Shown: positions 1-8,808 of the stretch, piece after piece
Layout of the letters: the number at the start of each line of letters is the position of its first letter
Numbering within the stretch: position 1 is the first letter of the stretch
Source: Streptomyces sp. NBC_00289
GTDB lineage: Bacteria > Actinomycetota > Actinomycetes > Streptomycetales > Streptomycetaceae
DNA: 64,000 bases
Assembly: GCF_041435115.1 (NCBI RefSeq)
Contig: NZ_CP108046.1
Coordinates: 6,944,001 to 7,008,000, forward strand
Direction of reading: 5' to 3'
Position numbers and translations under genes: made by a program
Notes under the pieces: model-generated
Told to the model about the DNA's origin: nothing
What the model saw: the letters and a program-made list of their open reading frames with translations, nothing else
The model's database searches: none

Positions 1-1
1 C

Positions 2-1012
2 CTGCGCCCGCGCGAGCGGATCCTCGCCGAGTGCGACATCGTGCTGCTGCCCAAACCGATGCACGACGACATCGCCGAGCTCCGCGAGGGCCAGGTGCTG
101 TGGGGGTGGCCGCACTGTGTGCAGGACGAGAAGATGACCCAGATCGGCATCGATCGACGGCTGACCCTGATCGCCTGGGAAGCCATGAACCACTGGACCT
201 CAACGGGCGCCTTCAGCGTCCACGTGTTCCACAAGAACAACGAGCTCGCCGGATACTGCTCGGTGCTGCACGCCCTCCAGCTCGGCGGGCTGACCGGCCA
301 CTACGGCCGCCGCCTGCGCGCGGTGGTCATCAGCTTCGGTGCCACCGCGCGCGGGGCGGTCACCGGCCTGGGTGCCATGGGGGTCACCGACGTCACGGTG
401 CTCACCCAGCGCGCCGCCGCGGCGGTGGCCTCACCGATGCCCTCGGTCGTGATGGCCCACTTTGAGGAGCAGGAGGACGATCCGTCGCGCCTGCGGGCAG
501 TCACCGCGGCCGGTTCGATGCCGCTGGCGGAGTACCTGGCCGGGTTCGACGTCATCGTCAACTGCGTCCTCCAGGACACCGACGCACCGCTCATGTTCGT
601 CACCGACGAGGAACTCGCCCTGTTCCGGCCGGGCACCTTCTTCGTCGACGTCGCCTGCGACGAGGGCATGGGCTTCGAATGGGCCCGCCCGACCACCTTC
701 GGCGAGCCCATGCCCACGGTGGGAGCGGGCTGCCACTACTACGCGGTGGATCACAGCCCGTCCCACCTGTGGAACTCCGCCACCTGGGAGATCAGCGAGG
801 CGCTCCTTCCCTACCTGCGCAAGGTCATGAGCGGCCCCGGGGCATGGGACACCGACATCACGGTGAGGAAGGCCATCGAGATCCGCGACGGCGTCGTCCA
901 GAACCCGAAGATCCTCTCCTTCCAGCACCGGTCAGCCACCTACCCCCACCCGCCCGAGGACCCGGCGCCCGCTCTCGACTCGCTGCCGCACTCCGCCGGG
1001 CAGCCGGCCTGA
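2..1012 (+). CDS. N5-(carboxyethyl)ornithine synthase-like / alanine dehydrogenase family protein, 5' truncated
   Basis: The reading frame is open from base 2, so the true start lies left of the window and about 336 residues are visible. The N-terminal stretch KPMHDDIAELREGQVLWGW and the following HCVQ...D...T.IAWE pattern match the alanine dehydrogenase/PNT fold, closest to N5-(carboxyethyl)ornithine synthase, which joins pyruvate to the ornithine side-chain amine with NAD(P)H. The RAVVISFGATARGAVTGLGAMG segment is the dinucleotide-binding region, with a less classical glycine pattern than most Rossmann folds. The C-terminal part holds the family's FVDVACDEGMGFEWA block. The tail after about residue 300 is Pro-rich and probably disordered. 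The family is confident from pattern recall; substrate assignment to ornithine is inference. The next gene, on the opposite strand, converges 12 bases away. Confidence 0.75.
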   Translation: MRPRERILAECDIVLLPKPMHDDIAELREGQVLWGWPHCVQDEKMTQIGIDRRLTLIAWEAMNHWTSTGAFSVHVFHKNNELAGYCSVLHALQLGGLTGHYGRRLRAVVISFGATARGAVTGLGAMGVTDVTVLTQRAAAAVASPMPSVVMAHFEEQEDDPSRLRAVTAAGSMPLAEYLAGFDVIVNCVLQDTDAPLMFVTDEELALFRPGTFFVDVACDEGMGFEWARPTTFGEPMPTVGAGCHYYAVDHSPSHLWNSATWEISEALLPYLRKVMSGPGAWDTDITVRKAIEIRDGVVQNPKILSFQHRSATYPHPPEDPAPALDSLPHSAGQPA

Positions 1013-1024
1013 CACATCGCACCG

Positions 1025-1768
1025 TCAGTTGCCGCCGGCTGCCTTGAACATGTAGTTCTCGGACTTCTCGCGGCTGATGTTCCAGTACGAGACGAGGGGG
1101 TTGTCGTCGATGTTGAGGAAGTCGGCCTCGTCGGGCAGCGCGGCCTCGATCGGCCCGCTGTCCGCATCGGCGTTGGAGACGCGGCCCTGGAGGCTGACGG
1201 TCATCGTCTCCACGGCCTCGGTCGGCACGCCGATGCGGAAGAGGAGCATGCCCGCGTACGCCTTCTCGCCCGGCCCGATCGTGGCTCCCTTCATCTCGGA
1301 CTCCATCGGGCCGACCTGGTCCTCACGCCCGTCGTCGAAGCGGACGACCGGGTAGCGGTAGAGGGCGCATTCCTTGTTCCCGGTGTTGGTGGCCGTGAGG
1401 AGGAGGTGCCGGGCCTGGTCATGTGCGTAGAGCGTCGTGGTGATCGAGATGTCGGCGGCGCGGCAGGTGGCGGTGGCGGTCCCGCCGCCTGTGCTGCCCG
1501 AACCGCCGGAGTTCCCCGAGCCGCCGCCTGAGTCCTGCGAGCTGTCGTCCGTGGCGGTGTCCTCGCCGCCCGTGCCGGCGTTCTCGCCGTCCGAGCCGGT
1601 GTCCTCGCCGCCGGGCTGGGTGGAGACGGTCGCGCTCGGAGTGGCGGACGGGGTGGTGCCTGTGCCGTTGTTCGTGCCGCCCGGCTCGCAGGCCGTGGCG
1701 GAGAGGAGGGCGGTGAGGGCCGCGGCTCCCAGGGCGTGGGCCTTCCAGCCCCTGTGTGCGGTACGCAT
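1025..1768 (-). CDS. DUF4232 domain lipoprotein
   Basis: This 247-residue protein starts at the ATG at 1768, preceded by GGGGGATCACC; an upstream in-frame start at 1849 would push the signal peptide inside the protein, so it was rejected. Residues 1-27 form a signal peptide with a lipobox-like end, LLSATAC, suggesting a lipid-anchored surface protein. A Gly/Ser/Thr/Asp-rich linker of about 75 residues follows. The last 120 residues match the DUF4232 beta-sandwich, with its opening Cys (CRAADIS), the TNTGNKEC strand pair and a GPGEKAYAG turn. Function of DUF4232 is unknown; many Streptomyces paralogues are surface lipoproteins. It stands alone between convergent and same-strand neighbours. Confidence 0.82.
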   Translation of the reverse strand: MRTAHRGWKAHALGAAALTALLSATACEPGGTNNGTGTTPSATPSATVSTQPGGEDTGSDGENAGTGGEDTATDDSSQDSGGGSGNSGGSGSTGGGTATATCRAADISITTTLYAHDQARHLLLTATNTGNKECALYRYPVVRFDDGREDQVGPMESEMKGATIGPGEKAYAGMLLFRIGVPTEAVETMTVSLQGRVSNADADSGPIEAALPDEADFLNIDDNPLVSYWNISREKSENYMFKAAGGN

Positions 1769-1991
1769 GGTGATCCCCCGTGTGCAGTCGTTGACCGGCA
1801 CCCCGGTTGTCCGCCGCGTCTGTGGGACTCGACGACTTCCCGTGTGCACCGGTGCATCGACAGCAAGCTAGCCGGAAGGGCCGGTCCCTCTCGCCCAACG
1901 AGGGGTTGAACCGCGCCTGCAACCACAGTGGTCGTCGGTGTACCACCAGGGGTGTAGTGCGGTCAGGTCTCGGTCCGCATCCGGAGCTCCG

Positions 1992-2675
1992 TCAGGGGGT
2001 CTCCGTACCCCAGGTCGCGGGGCCGCGGGAGATCAGTCCGGTCTCGTACGCGAAGACGACCGCCTGGGCCCGGCTGTTCAGCATGAGCTTGCTCATGCAG
2101 CGGTGGACGTGTGTCTTGATGGTCGCCGTGCTGAGCACGAGTCGCTGGGCGATGTCGGAGTTGGACATGCCCGCTCCGACCAGCTCGAGGACCTCCAGCT
2201 CCCTGGGGGTCAGGTTCTCCAGCCCGGAGTGCGGCTCGGGTACGGCGGGGCGGGGGGTGTAGGTCTCGATGAGCCCTTTGATCACAGGGGCGCTGAACAG
2301 CATGTCGCCGGCGTGGACGGTGTCGATGGCGGCGAGCAGCCGCTCCGGCGGGGTGTCCTTGAGCAAGAAGCCGCAGGCGCCGACCTTCAGCGCGCCGTGG
2401 ACGTACTCGTCGAGATCGAAGGTCGTCAGGACGAGGATCTTGGGCGGCGGGGTCGACGCCTGGGAGAGGATCCGCTCGGTCGCGGTGATCCCGTTGACCC
2501 CCGGCATCCGGATGTCCATCAATATGACGTCTGGTCTGGTCCTCGCGGCCAGCTCGATCGCCTCCTCACCGTCCTGCGCCTCCCCGACGACCTCGATCCC
2601 CGGTGCGGCCCGCAGGAGCGCGACGAGTCCCGAACGGATGAGGAACTGGTCGTCTGCGACGAGCACTGTGGGCAT
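1992..2675 (-). CDS. NarL/LuxR-family two-component response regulator
   Basis: A 227-residue response regulator starting at the ATG at 2675 with a strong GAGGAGGGG site. The receiver domain (residues 1-120) has the acidic pair VADDQ, the phospho-acceptor in VILMDIRMPG, the T in VLTTFDLDEYV and the K in LLKDTPPE. The C-terminal HTH_LuxR domain reads LTPRELEVLELVGAGMSNSDIAQ with the VKTH-like STATIKTHVHR recognition helix. It is therefore a DNA-binding regulator activated by phosphorylation. Its partner kinase should sit directly upstream, but that region holds only a decayed remnant (2726-3128), so this regulator is either orphaned or driven by a non-cognate kinase. Confidence 0.93.
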   Translation of the reverse strand: MPTVLVADDQFLIRSGLVALLRAAPGIEVVGEAQDGEEAIELAARTRPDVILMDIRMPGVNGITATERILSQASTPPPKILVLTTFDLDEYVHGALKVGACGFLLKDTPPERLLAAIDTVHAGDMLFSAPVIKGLIETYTPRPAVPEPHSGLENLTPRELEVLELVGAGMSNSDIAQRLVLSTATIKTHVHRCMSKLMLNSRAQAVVFAYETGLISRGPATWGTETP

Positions 2676-2725
2676 GCGGGATTTCCCCTCCTCGCGGCTG
2701 TCCGGCCGGGGGCCGGGACACTTCC

Positions 2726-3128
2726 TCACCTGTCGCGGGCCACGGGAACGGTCGGTTCCACCTCGAACCCGCCCTGTGGGCCGGGGCCGGCGGTCACCGT
2801 CCCGCCGTAGATCCCGAAACGCTCGCGCATGCCGATCAAACCATGGGCGGCGGTCCCCGCGGTGGCGCCGGACAGAACCGGCTTCTGTCCGTCGTCGGTC
2901 ACGTTCGAAGAGGTGCGGCCGCCGACCGCCCGGCTTCTTCCGGACGTTGGGGCTGTTGAGCAGGGCGCCGATGCCAAGGACGGAGATGAACAGGGGGTAC
3001 CACGCGAGCGTCCAGCGTGTGAGCGGTGAGTCGAGCGAGGAGACGGGCGCGAGGAGGCGGGGCGTCGGCCCCTCGTTCTCCCCGCGCTTCCCTTCGCGCC
3101 TGGTCACACTGCCCGAGGCGACGGACAC
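2726..3128 (-). pseudogene. Remnant of a NarL-type sensor histidine kinase
   Basis: The region upstream of the response regulator does not encode an intact kinase. Bases 2726 to about 2905 encode, in one frame, the C-terminal end of a HATPase_c domain: the G1-like TDDGQ box, then HGLIGMRERF, then GGTVTAGPGPQGGFEVE. Further upstream, in another frame around 2940-3060, a short membrane segment (LAWYPLFISVLGIGALL) looks like the start of such a kinase. The dimerisation domain with its phosphorylated His, the N box and most membrane helices are absent, so about 300 residues are missing. Internal deletion plus frameshift is the simplest reading. The N-terminal part is less certain than the C-terminal ATPase fragment. 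Confidence 0.68.
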
Positions 3129-3218
3129 CGAGTATCCGTGAAGTCACGCAAATCGGTTACGTAAGATCGTCGTTCGGGAGGCCCCGACGGCCGTGTGGCC
3201 GGGGCGGTGAGGGGGGAC

Positions 3219-6074
3219 GTGACTCCGCTGGTGAGCCGACGCGCCGAGTTGGAGCGCCTGGACGAGGTGCTCGACCGGACACTCGGAAGGGACGGCGCTT
3301 CGGCCGTCGTGGACCTCGCAGGGGCGGCGGGCATCGGGAAGAGCCGGCTCATGTCCGAGTTCTGCCGGCGGGCGCGGGACCGGGGGATGACGGTGCTGCG
3401 GGGCCGGGCCACGGAGTACGAACAGCACATCCCGTACCAGCCGTTCAACGACGCGCTCGCCGACCACGACCTGGAACTGACCGATCCGGACGGCGTCGGG
3501 GACGGGCGCCGTGGCGACCGGTTCGGGCTGCACCGGTCCGTCGCGAGGCTGCTCGCACGGATCGCGGGGGACGGGCCCGGGCTCGTCGTGGCCCTGGACG
3601 ACCTGCACTGGGCGGACCCGGCGTCCCTGGAACTCGTCGACCACCTCGTCCGCCATCCCCCGCACGCCCCCGTCGTGATCGTCGTGGGCCGCCGGGACCG
3701 CCAGACCACGGCGTCCCTCGCCGCCGCCCTCGCCCGCGGCATCGACCTGGGTACGGTCCTCCGGCTGGACCTCGGACCGCTCAGCGAGCGCGCGTGCGTC
3801 GAGGTCCTGGCTCCCGGACTGGCCCCGGACATGCCGCCCGGCCGGGTCGCCGAGCTGTACGCCGCCAGCGACGGCAATCCGCTGTACTTCCTCGCCCTCC
3901 TTCAGGCCGGACAGACCGGACAGGACCCGGGGCACGGATCGCCACGGCACGTCACCGGGCTCGGCTCCGTCCTGCTGGACGAACTGACGCCGCTGACCCC
4001 CGCGCAGCGCCGTACGGCCGAGGCGGTGGCCGTCCTCGGCGACCACGGCACCGCCGCCCTGCTGGCCGTGGTCACCGGCCAGGAGCAGGCCGACGTCGAC
4101 GCGGATCTGGAGGCGCTGGCCGGCCGGGATCTGCTGCGCCACGGTCCCGGCGGTCGGTGGACACTGCGCCACCCGGTACTGCGGGCACTTGTGCACGAGG
4201 GCACCGACCCGCTGTCGCGTGTCCGTCTGCACCGCCTGGCCGCGGCCGGACTGGCCGCCGCCGGCGCCCCCGCCACCGAACGCGCCCACCACGTCGAGCG
4301 GTCACTGACCGGCTGGGACCCGGAGGCCGTCGCCGTACTGGACGAAGCGGCCGAGCGGTACGCCACCACCGCGCCCGCGAGCAGTGCCCACTGGCTGGGC
4401 GTCGCCCTCGCCAACCTGCCCGACCATCCGCGACACACCACGCTGCGCCGCGATCTGATGCTGCGGCGGGCCCGCGCCCTGGGCGTCTGCGGAGGACTGA
4501 AGGAGAGCCGGGACCTGCTGCACGACGTGATCTCCATGTCGCCGCCGGGCGAGAGGGGGGCGGCGGGCGTGCGGGCCTCCGCCGTGACGCTGTGCGCACT
4601 GATGGAGCGTCAACTGGGGCGCTATGCCGAGGCGGTCGCGCTGCTCCGCCGTGAGCTCTCCCGAACGCCGGGCCCGCCTCCCGTCGAAGCCGTCGAACTC
4701 GGCCTGGAACTGGGCTCGTCCGCGCCGCACGCCACCGCCTACCCCGAGGTGCGGGCCGAGGTGGCCCGCACCCTCGACCTGGCCCGGTCGCTGGGCGACG
4801 AGGTCGCCGAGGCGGGAGCGCTCGCGATCTCCGCCCTCGGAGAGACGTACGAAGGCGAGATGTCCGCCGCGCGGGAGGCCACCGACCGGGCGGCGGCACT
4901 CGTCGACGCACTGACGGATCACGACCTCGCGCGACTGTGCGAGCCGCTGGCCCGCCTCGGCTGGGCGGAGGCGTTCCTGGAGCGGTACGCCGACGCCGAA
5001 CGGCACGCCGACCGCGGCCTGGCCATCGCCCGGCGTGGCGGTCAGCTCCACGTCCTGCCGCACCTGCTGCTGTGCAAGGCGCAGGTCCACATACAGACCC
5101 TCCGGCTCGACTCGGCCGGGGAACTCGCGGACGAGGCCGAGACGATCGCCCGCGGCATCGGCAGCGACGAACTGCTCGTGTTCGTCCTCGCCAACAAGGC
5201 GTACGCCCAGATGTACGCGTGTCCGTCCGACGACCGGACCCCGTTGGCGGTGGCCGAGGAGGCCGTCGCGGCGGCCGGTACGCGCATGAACTGGTGGGCG
5301 TCCATCGCCTGGTGCATGCTCGGCCATGCGGCGATCCACGCCGGCGACCCGCAGCGCGCCCGGGCCGCCGTTCTCCGCGGGGGAGGCGATGACCTGGAGG
5401 GACTCCACCCGTCCATGCGCCCGCTCATCCTGGAGATCCTGGTGACCTCCGCCGTCATGACCGGCGACACGGACTCCGCCACGACGTGGGCGGAACGGGC
5501 CCGCGAGGAGGCGAAGCGACTGGACCTGTCGTCGCAGTGGGCCTCGGCCCTGCGCAGCACCGCCCACTGCCGGGTCGCCGACGGTGACACGGCGGCGGCG
5601 GCCGAGCTGTTCGAGGAGGCCGCGGAGGAGGCGGCTCGCGGGGGCGCGGTCCTGTGGGAGGCGTTCGGTCTGCTGCTCGGCGCGACCCTGACCGGCGCCG
5701 CAGGTCACCCGGACCGTGCCGGCGCCATGTGGGAACGTGCCCGGCAACTGGCCGCGACCGGCGGTGCCCGTCTGTTGACCGGGCTGGCGGACGAGATCCG
5801 CCCCGCCGTGTTCGGTACGTCGGCGGCCGGTGGCCTGTCCGCGGCCGGGAGGGCGTCTCTCACCCCTCGCGAACAGGAGATCGCCGCGCTGGTCGCCGAG
5901 GGGCTGACCACTCCCGCCATCGCGGCCCGGCTCTATCTCAGCCCCCGCACGGTCGAGTCCCACCTCGGCCGCATCTACCGCAAGACCGGCGTCACGTCGC
6001 GGGCCGCCCTCGCCGTCCTCCAGGCCCGCTCCGAGCTGGGCGACGGGACGAGCCGGGGTACGCGGACCGACTGA
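3219..6074 (+). CDS. Large ATP-binding LuxR-family (LAL) transcriptional regulator
   Basis: A 951-residue LAL regulator. The GTG at 3219 is chosen because GAGG at 3209-3212 is well spaced; an upstream in-frame GTG at 3195 lacks a site. The N-terminal AAA/STAND ATPase starts VSRRAELERL and has a Walker A motif (GAAGIGKSRL, about residue 35) and a Walker B motif (VVALDDLHWAD, about residue 130). The middle 500 residues are helical and TPR-like, rich in Ala and Glu. The C-terminal 65 residues are an HTH_LuxR domain: LTPREQEIAALVAEGLTTPAIA followed by SPRTVESHLGRIYRKTGV. LAL proteins are usually pathway activators for secondary metabolism or carbon use, with the ATPase acting as a ligand-gated switch. 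The target is unknown. It runs divergently from the decayed kinase gene. Confidence 0.93.
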   Translation: MTPLVSRRAELERLDEVLDRTLGRDGASAVVDLAGAAGIGKSRLMSEFCRRARDRGMTVLRGRATEYEQHIPYQPFNDALADHDLELTDPDGVGDGRRGDRFGLHRSVARLLARIAGDGPGLVVALDDLHWADPASLELVDHLVRHPPHAPVVIVVGRRDRQTTASLAAALARGIDLGTVLRLDLGPLSERACVEVLAPGLAPDMPPGRVAELYAASDGNPLYFLALLQAGQTGQDPGHGSPRHVTGLGSVLLDELTPLTPAQRRTAEAVAVLGDHGTAALLAVVTGQEQADVDADLEALAGRDLLRHGPGGRWTLRHPVLRALVHEGTDPLSRVRLHRLAAAGLAAAGAPATERAHHVERSLTGWDPEAVAVLDEAAERYATTAPASSAHWLGVALANLPDHPRHTTLRRDLMLRRARALGVCGGLKESRDLLHDVISMSPPGERGAAGVRASAVTLCALMERQLGRYAEAVALLRRELSRTPGPPPVEAVELGLELGSSAPHATAYPEVRAEVARTLDLARSLGDEVAEAGALAISALGETYEGEMSAAREATDRAAALVDALTDHDLARLCEPLARLGWAEAFLERYADAERHADRGLAIARRGGQLHVLPHLLLCKAQVHIQTLRLDSAGELADEAETIARGIGSDELLVFVLANKAYAQMYACPSDDRTPLAVAEEAVAAAGTRMNWWASIAWCMLGHAAIHAGDPQRARAAVLRGGGDDLEGLHPSMRPLILEILVTSAVMTGDTDSATTWAERAREEAKRLDLSSQWASALRSTAHCRVADGDTAAAAELFEEAAEEAARGGAVLWEAFGLLLGATLTGAAGHPDRAGAMWERARQLAATGGARLLTGLADEIRPAVFGTSAAGGLSAAGRASLTPREQEIAALVAEGLTTPAIAARLYLSPRTVESHLGRIYRKTGVTSRAALAVLQARSELGDGTSRGTRTD

Positions 6075-6136
6075 GGCGCGGTGACGGCCGCAAGGGGGCG
6101 CAGGTCTGGGAGCAGGAGCAACAGGGGCGGGGCGGG

Positions 6137-6706
6137 TCAGGCGTGAGGGGAGTGGTTGTCGGCCGAGTCCCAGTACGGGGCCCAGGTCGGGAAGGACTCG
6201 GGGAGTTGGCGGGCGCCCAGCGGGTCGCTGCCGTCGTTCACGCCGGTGCCGTTCGCGGGTCTGGTCAGTGCGTCGGCCAGGTACCAGCGGTGGAACTTCC
6301 GCCGCCGGAAGCACCACTCGCCGTCCACGCGCAGGTAGTCGTCCCAGTACTGCAGTTCCCCGACCTCCCACTGGCCCGTCGAGGGCCGTTCGAGCTGGTC
6401 CCGGCAGTAGACGACGCCTCGGGCACGGTCCGCGTCGTCGAAGTCCACGATGTGGTTGGTCACCTGGTGGATCGTGGTTCTCGAGGCCCGCATGGCCTCG
6501 GTGTACCAGCGATGCAGTGCCGCGCGGCCGAACTCCTCGCGTCCCACCCGCACGTCGGGCACGAACAGGTCCGCGACGGCGTCCATGTCCCGTGAGTCGA
6601 GTGCCAGCGCGTACCGGTAGGGGAGTTGGCGGATCTCGGCCAGCGACTCCATGCGGTCGAGCCGCTCCTCGACCGTCGTCGGCGTCCAGGGTCCAAGTCG
6701 GCCCAT
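6137..6706 (-). CDS. SnoaL-like / NTF2-fold domain protein
   Basis: A 189-residue protein starting at ATG 6706 with GGGAGGAG at good distance. The cone-shaped SnoaL-like (NTF2) fold is suggested by the opening helix pair EERLDRMESLAEIRQLPYRYALALDSRDMDAVADLF, seen here at about residues 13-48, then TIHQVTNHIVDF and the YWDDYLRVDGEWCFRRRKFHRWYL strand run. This family includes scytalone-dehydratase-like and ring-hydroxylating dioxygenase beta-type proteins that act on small hydrophobic substrates; the specific reaction cannot be told from sequence. It ends 62 bases from the LAL gene and is convergent with it. No partner oxygenase or polyketide synthase lies next to it. Confidence 0.8.
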   Translation of the reverse strand: MGRLGPWTPTTVEERLDRMESLAEIRQLPYRYALALDSRDMDAVADLFVPDVRVGREEFGRAALHRWYTEAMRASRTTIHQVTNHIVDFDDADRARGVVYCRDQLERPSTGQWEVGELQYWDDYLRVDGEWCFRRRKFHRWYLADALTRPANGTGVNDGSDPLGARQLPESFPTWAPYWDSADNHSPHA

Positions 6707-6833
6707 GCTCGTCTCCTCCCGGGTGCCGGCGCGTGTCGCCACCACGATCACAGCGCACTTACAGATGAATAAATTAACTCATTTGATGGGTCCATGGGTG
6801 AACTCGTTCGGGCCGCCGTCCGCATTCGACGGG

Positions 6834-7907
6834 TCAGGGCGTCAGGATGATCTTGCCGGGGGTGGTGCGGGAGGAGGATTCGGCCAGTTCCATCGCCGCG
6901 GCCGCCTCGGCCAGCGGGAAGCGGGCGGCGATCTGCGCGGTGAGCACGCCGTCGCGCAGCAGGTTGAGGACGTGGGTGAGGTCGGTGCGGGTCCGGGCCC
7001 GGAACGCCTCGCGCCTGGCCGAGTCCGGCTTGCCGGAGCCCGCCCAGATGTCGTAGAAGCTCGCGTGTCGGCCCGTGGGCAGGTGGTTCCAGAACGCCAG
7101 CTTGGCCAGCAGGGGCAGGAAGTCGAGCAGGACCGGGCGGGTGTCGTCGAGCGCGGCCGCGATGCTGTACGAGACCAGCGTGCCGGTGCGGTTGAGCAGT
7201 CGGTAGGAGAGGGTGACGCTCGCGCCGCCGAGGTGGTCGAACACGGCGTCCACGCCGTCGGGGGCCAGCGCGCGGACGCGGGCGGCCAGGTCGGGGTCGC
7301 GGTAGTCGATCGGCTCCACGCCGAGTGCGCGCAGCGCCTCGTGATGGCGTGGAGCTGCCGTGCCGATCACGTGGGCGCCGGCGTTCCGGGCGAGCTGGAC
7401 CAGGATCGAGCCCACGCCCCCGGCGGCGCCCGTCACCAGGACGGTCTGCCCGGCCCGCACCTTCGCCTTGGTGTGGAGCATCTGGTAGGCGGTCAGGCCG
7501 TTGACGATCAGCGTCTCCGCCTCGTCCGGGTCGATGCCGTCGGGTACGTCCACCAGGTCGGCGGCGGCCAGCAGTACGGCCGTGGCCCAGCCGCCGGTCT
7601 TGGTCAGCGCGGCGACCCGGCGGCCGACGAGGGCGCGGTCCACGCCGGGGCCGACGGCCTCGACGACGCCCACGAGGTCGTAGCCGGGAACGAACGGGAA
7701 GGCGGGCTGGCCGTAGTAGCGGCCCCGGCGCATCGCGCTCTCCGCGAAGGACACCGCGGTCGACTCGACCCGCACCAGCGCCTGGCCGGCGGCGGGTGCC
7801 GGCAGTGAGCGCCATACCCGTCGCAGGCTGGTCGGGGCGACCTTGCCCGGCAGCACCATCTCGGCGGCGGTCGTGGTGCCCTCGGTGGTGGCGTCCAACT
7901 CGGTCAT
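6834..7907 (-). CDS. Medium-chain reductase / zinc-free quinone oxidoreductase family protein
   Basis: A 357-residue MDR-superfamily oxidoreductase, starting at ATG 7907 after a TTGAGGAG site. The GroES-like N-terminal domain (to about residue 150) has VESTAVSFAESAMRRG and PFVPGYDLVGVVEAVG but no catalytic-zinc Cys/His set, which points to the quinone-reductase branch. The Rossmann part has VLVTGAAGGVGSILVQLAR, giving NADP binding, and FDHLGG further on. It probably reduces quinones or activated alkenes in the cytoplasm. The divergent TetR gene at 8058 shares its promoter region, which holds an inverted repeat, so the pair looks like an inducible detoxification unit. The inducer is unknown. 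Confidence 0.88.
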   Translation of the reverse strand: MTELDATTEGTTTAAEMVLPGKVAPTSLRRVWRSLPAPAAGQALVRVESTAVSFAESAMRRGRYYGQPAFPFVPGYDLVGVVEAVGPGVDRALVGRRVAALTKTGGWATAVLLAAADLVDVPDGIDPDEAETLIVNGLTAYQMLHTKAKVRAGQTVLVTGAAGGVGSILVQLARNAGAHVIGTAAPRHHEALRALGVEPIDYRDPDLAARVRALAPDGVDAVFDHLGGASVTLSYRLLNRTGTLVSYSIAAALDDTRPVLLDFLPLLAKLAFWNHLPTGRHASFYDIWAGSGKPDSARREAFRARTRTDLTHVLNLLRDGVLTAQIAARFPLAEAAAAMELAESSSRTTPGKIILTP

Positions 7908-7945
7908 GGTCGACTCCTCAAGCAGTTGCGACCCTGCGTCGCTCT

Positions 7946-7960
7946 GTTAATGACCGTAAC
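7946..7960. promoter_or_regulatory. Candidate TetR operator (GTTA-N7-TAAC)
   Basis: An inverted repeat, GTTA at 7946-7949 and TAAC at 7957-7960 separated by 7 bases, lies 39 bases upstream of the oxidoreductase start in the shared region with the divergent TetR gene. Its position suits repression of the oxidoreductase. The arms are short, so this is a prediction from placement and symmetry. Confidence 0.4.
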
Positions 7961-8045
7961 TATGTGTCTGGCCGTCAGGGATGTCAAGCGAAAGCGCTAC
8001 GGGTCGTAACGGATGACGGGGGCTGCCCGAAGTTCGACGGGCCCT

Positions 8046-8051
8046 TACGAT
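8046..8051 (+). promoter_or_regulatory. Likely -10 element of a leaderless TetR transcript
   Basis: TACGAT (within TTACGAT) ends six bases before the ATG at 8058, placing the transcription start at or next to the A of the start codon. No ribosome-binding site is visible. This is the usual arrangement for leaderless actinomycete mRNAs. No convincing -35 hexamer was found. Confidence 0.5.
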
Positions 8052-8057
8052 GTGACT

Positions 8058-8759
8058 ATGACTAACCCACCGCAGACCATGAGCAGGCGCGAGCGGCTTC
8101 GGGCGCAGACCCTCCAGGAGATCGAGGACACGTCGTTCGCGATCATCGACGCGGACGGCGTCCACGCGCTGTCGATCGCGGCGCTGGCCCGGGGCATGGC
8201 GATGTCCGCACCGGCCGTCTACCGCTACTTCCCGTCGCGCGACGCGCTGGTGGCGCACCTGGTCACGCTCTCCTACCAGCAGCTCGTGGCGGCGATGAGC
8301 CAGGCGGTGGAAGGGAGCAGGCGGGCGCCCCGCGCGCGGGTACGGCTGCTGGTCGCCGCCTACCGTGACTGGGCCCTGCGGTACCGGCGGCGCTACGGGA
8401 TGCTGTTCGGTGAGCAGGCCGGGGACCTGCCCGGCGACGTCACCGGACAGACCCCGCTGGACCAGGCGATGGCCCTGCTCATCGACCTGCTGACGGCCGT
8501 GCAGGGCACTTCGCCGGCCGACCGTGGCAGCGGCGACCGAACACTCGACGGCCAGCTTCGGCAGTGGGCCCGCTCCCAGCAGCGGCCGGACACCCCACCC
8601 CGCGCCGCCCGCGCCGCCATCCTGATCTGGTCGCGGGTGCACGGGATCGTGAGCCTCGAGCTCACCGGCGTCTTCGACAACCACCCCCTGGAGGCGCAGC
8701 GGCTGATCGATTCCGAGATCGACAGCGCCGTCCGGTCACTGGAACCGGACGACTCCTAG
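8058..8759 (+). CDS. TetR/AcrR-family regulator (WHG-type C-terminal domain)
   Basis: A 233-residue TetR-family repressor. ATG 8058 is preferred over an upstream in-frame ATG at 8013 because conserved sequence starts just after it and a -10 element abuts it. The N-terminal helix-turn-helix spans about residues 15-60, with IAALARGMAMSAPAVYRYFPSRDALVAHL as its recognition and anchoring helices. The C-terminal ligand-binding part contains the WSRVHGIVSLEL block typical of the WHG subgroup. Divergent from the quinone oxidoreductase gene, which it probably controls along with itself through the operator-like repeat between them. The ligand cannot be inferred. Confidence 0.9.
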   Translation: MTNPPQTMSRRERLRAQTLQEIEDTSFAIIDADGVHALSIAALARGMAMSAPAVYRYFPSRDALVAHLVTLSYQQLVAAMSQAVEGSRRAPRARVRLLVAAYRDWALRYRRRYGMLFGEQAGDLPGDVTGQTPLDQAMALLIDLLTAVQGTSPADRGSGDRTLDGQLRQWARSQQRPDTPPRAARAAILIWSRVHGIVSLELTGVFDNHPLEAQRLIDSEIDSAVRSLEPDDS

Positions 8760-8808
8760 ACCCTTGCTGGATCAGGCCGGCCTCGGCGGGGGTCCGGCAC
8801 GGCGACGC

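Noticed and set aside
4302..6758. Minus-strand frame of 818 codons opposite the LAL gene
   Set aside because: Shadow of the LAL gene; it would also overlap the SnoaL-like gene, and its sequence is low-complexity.
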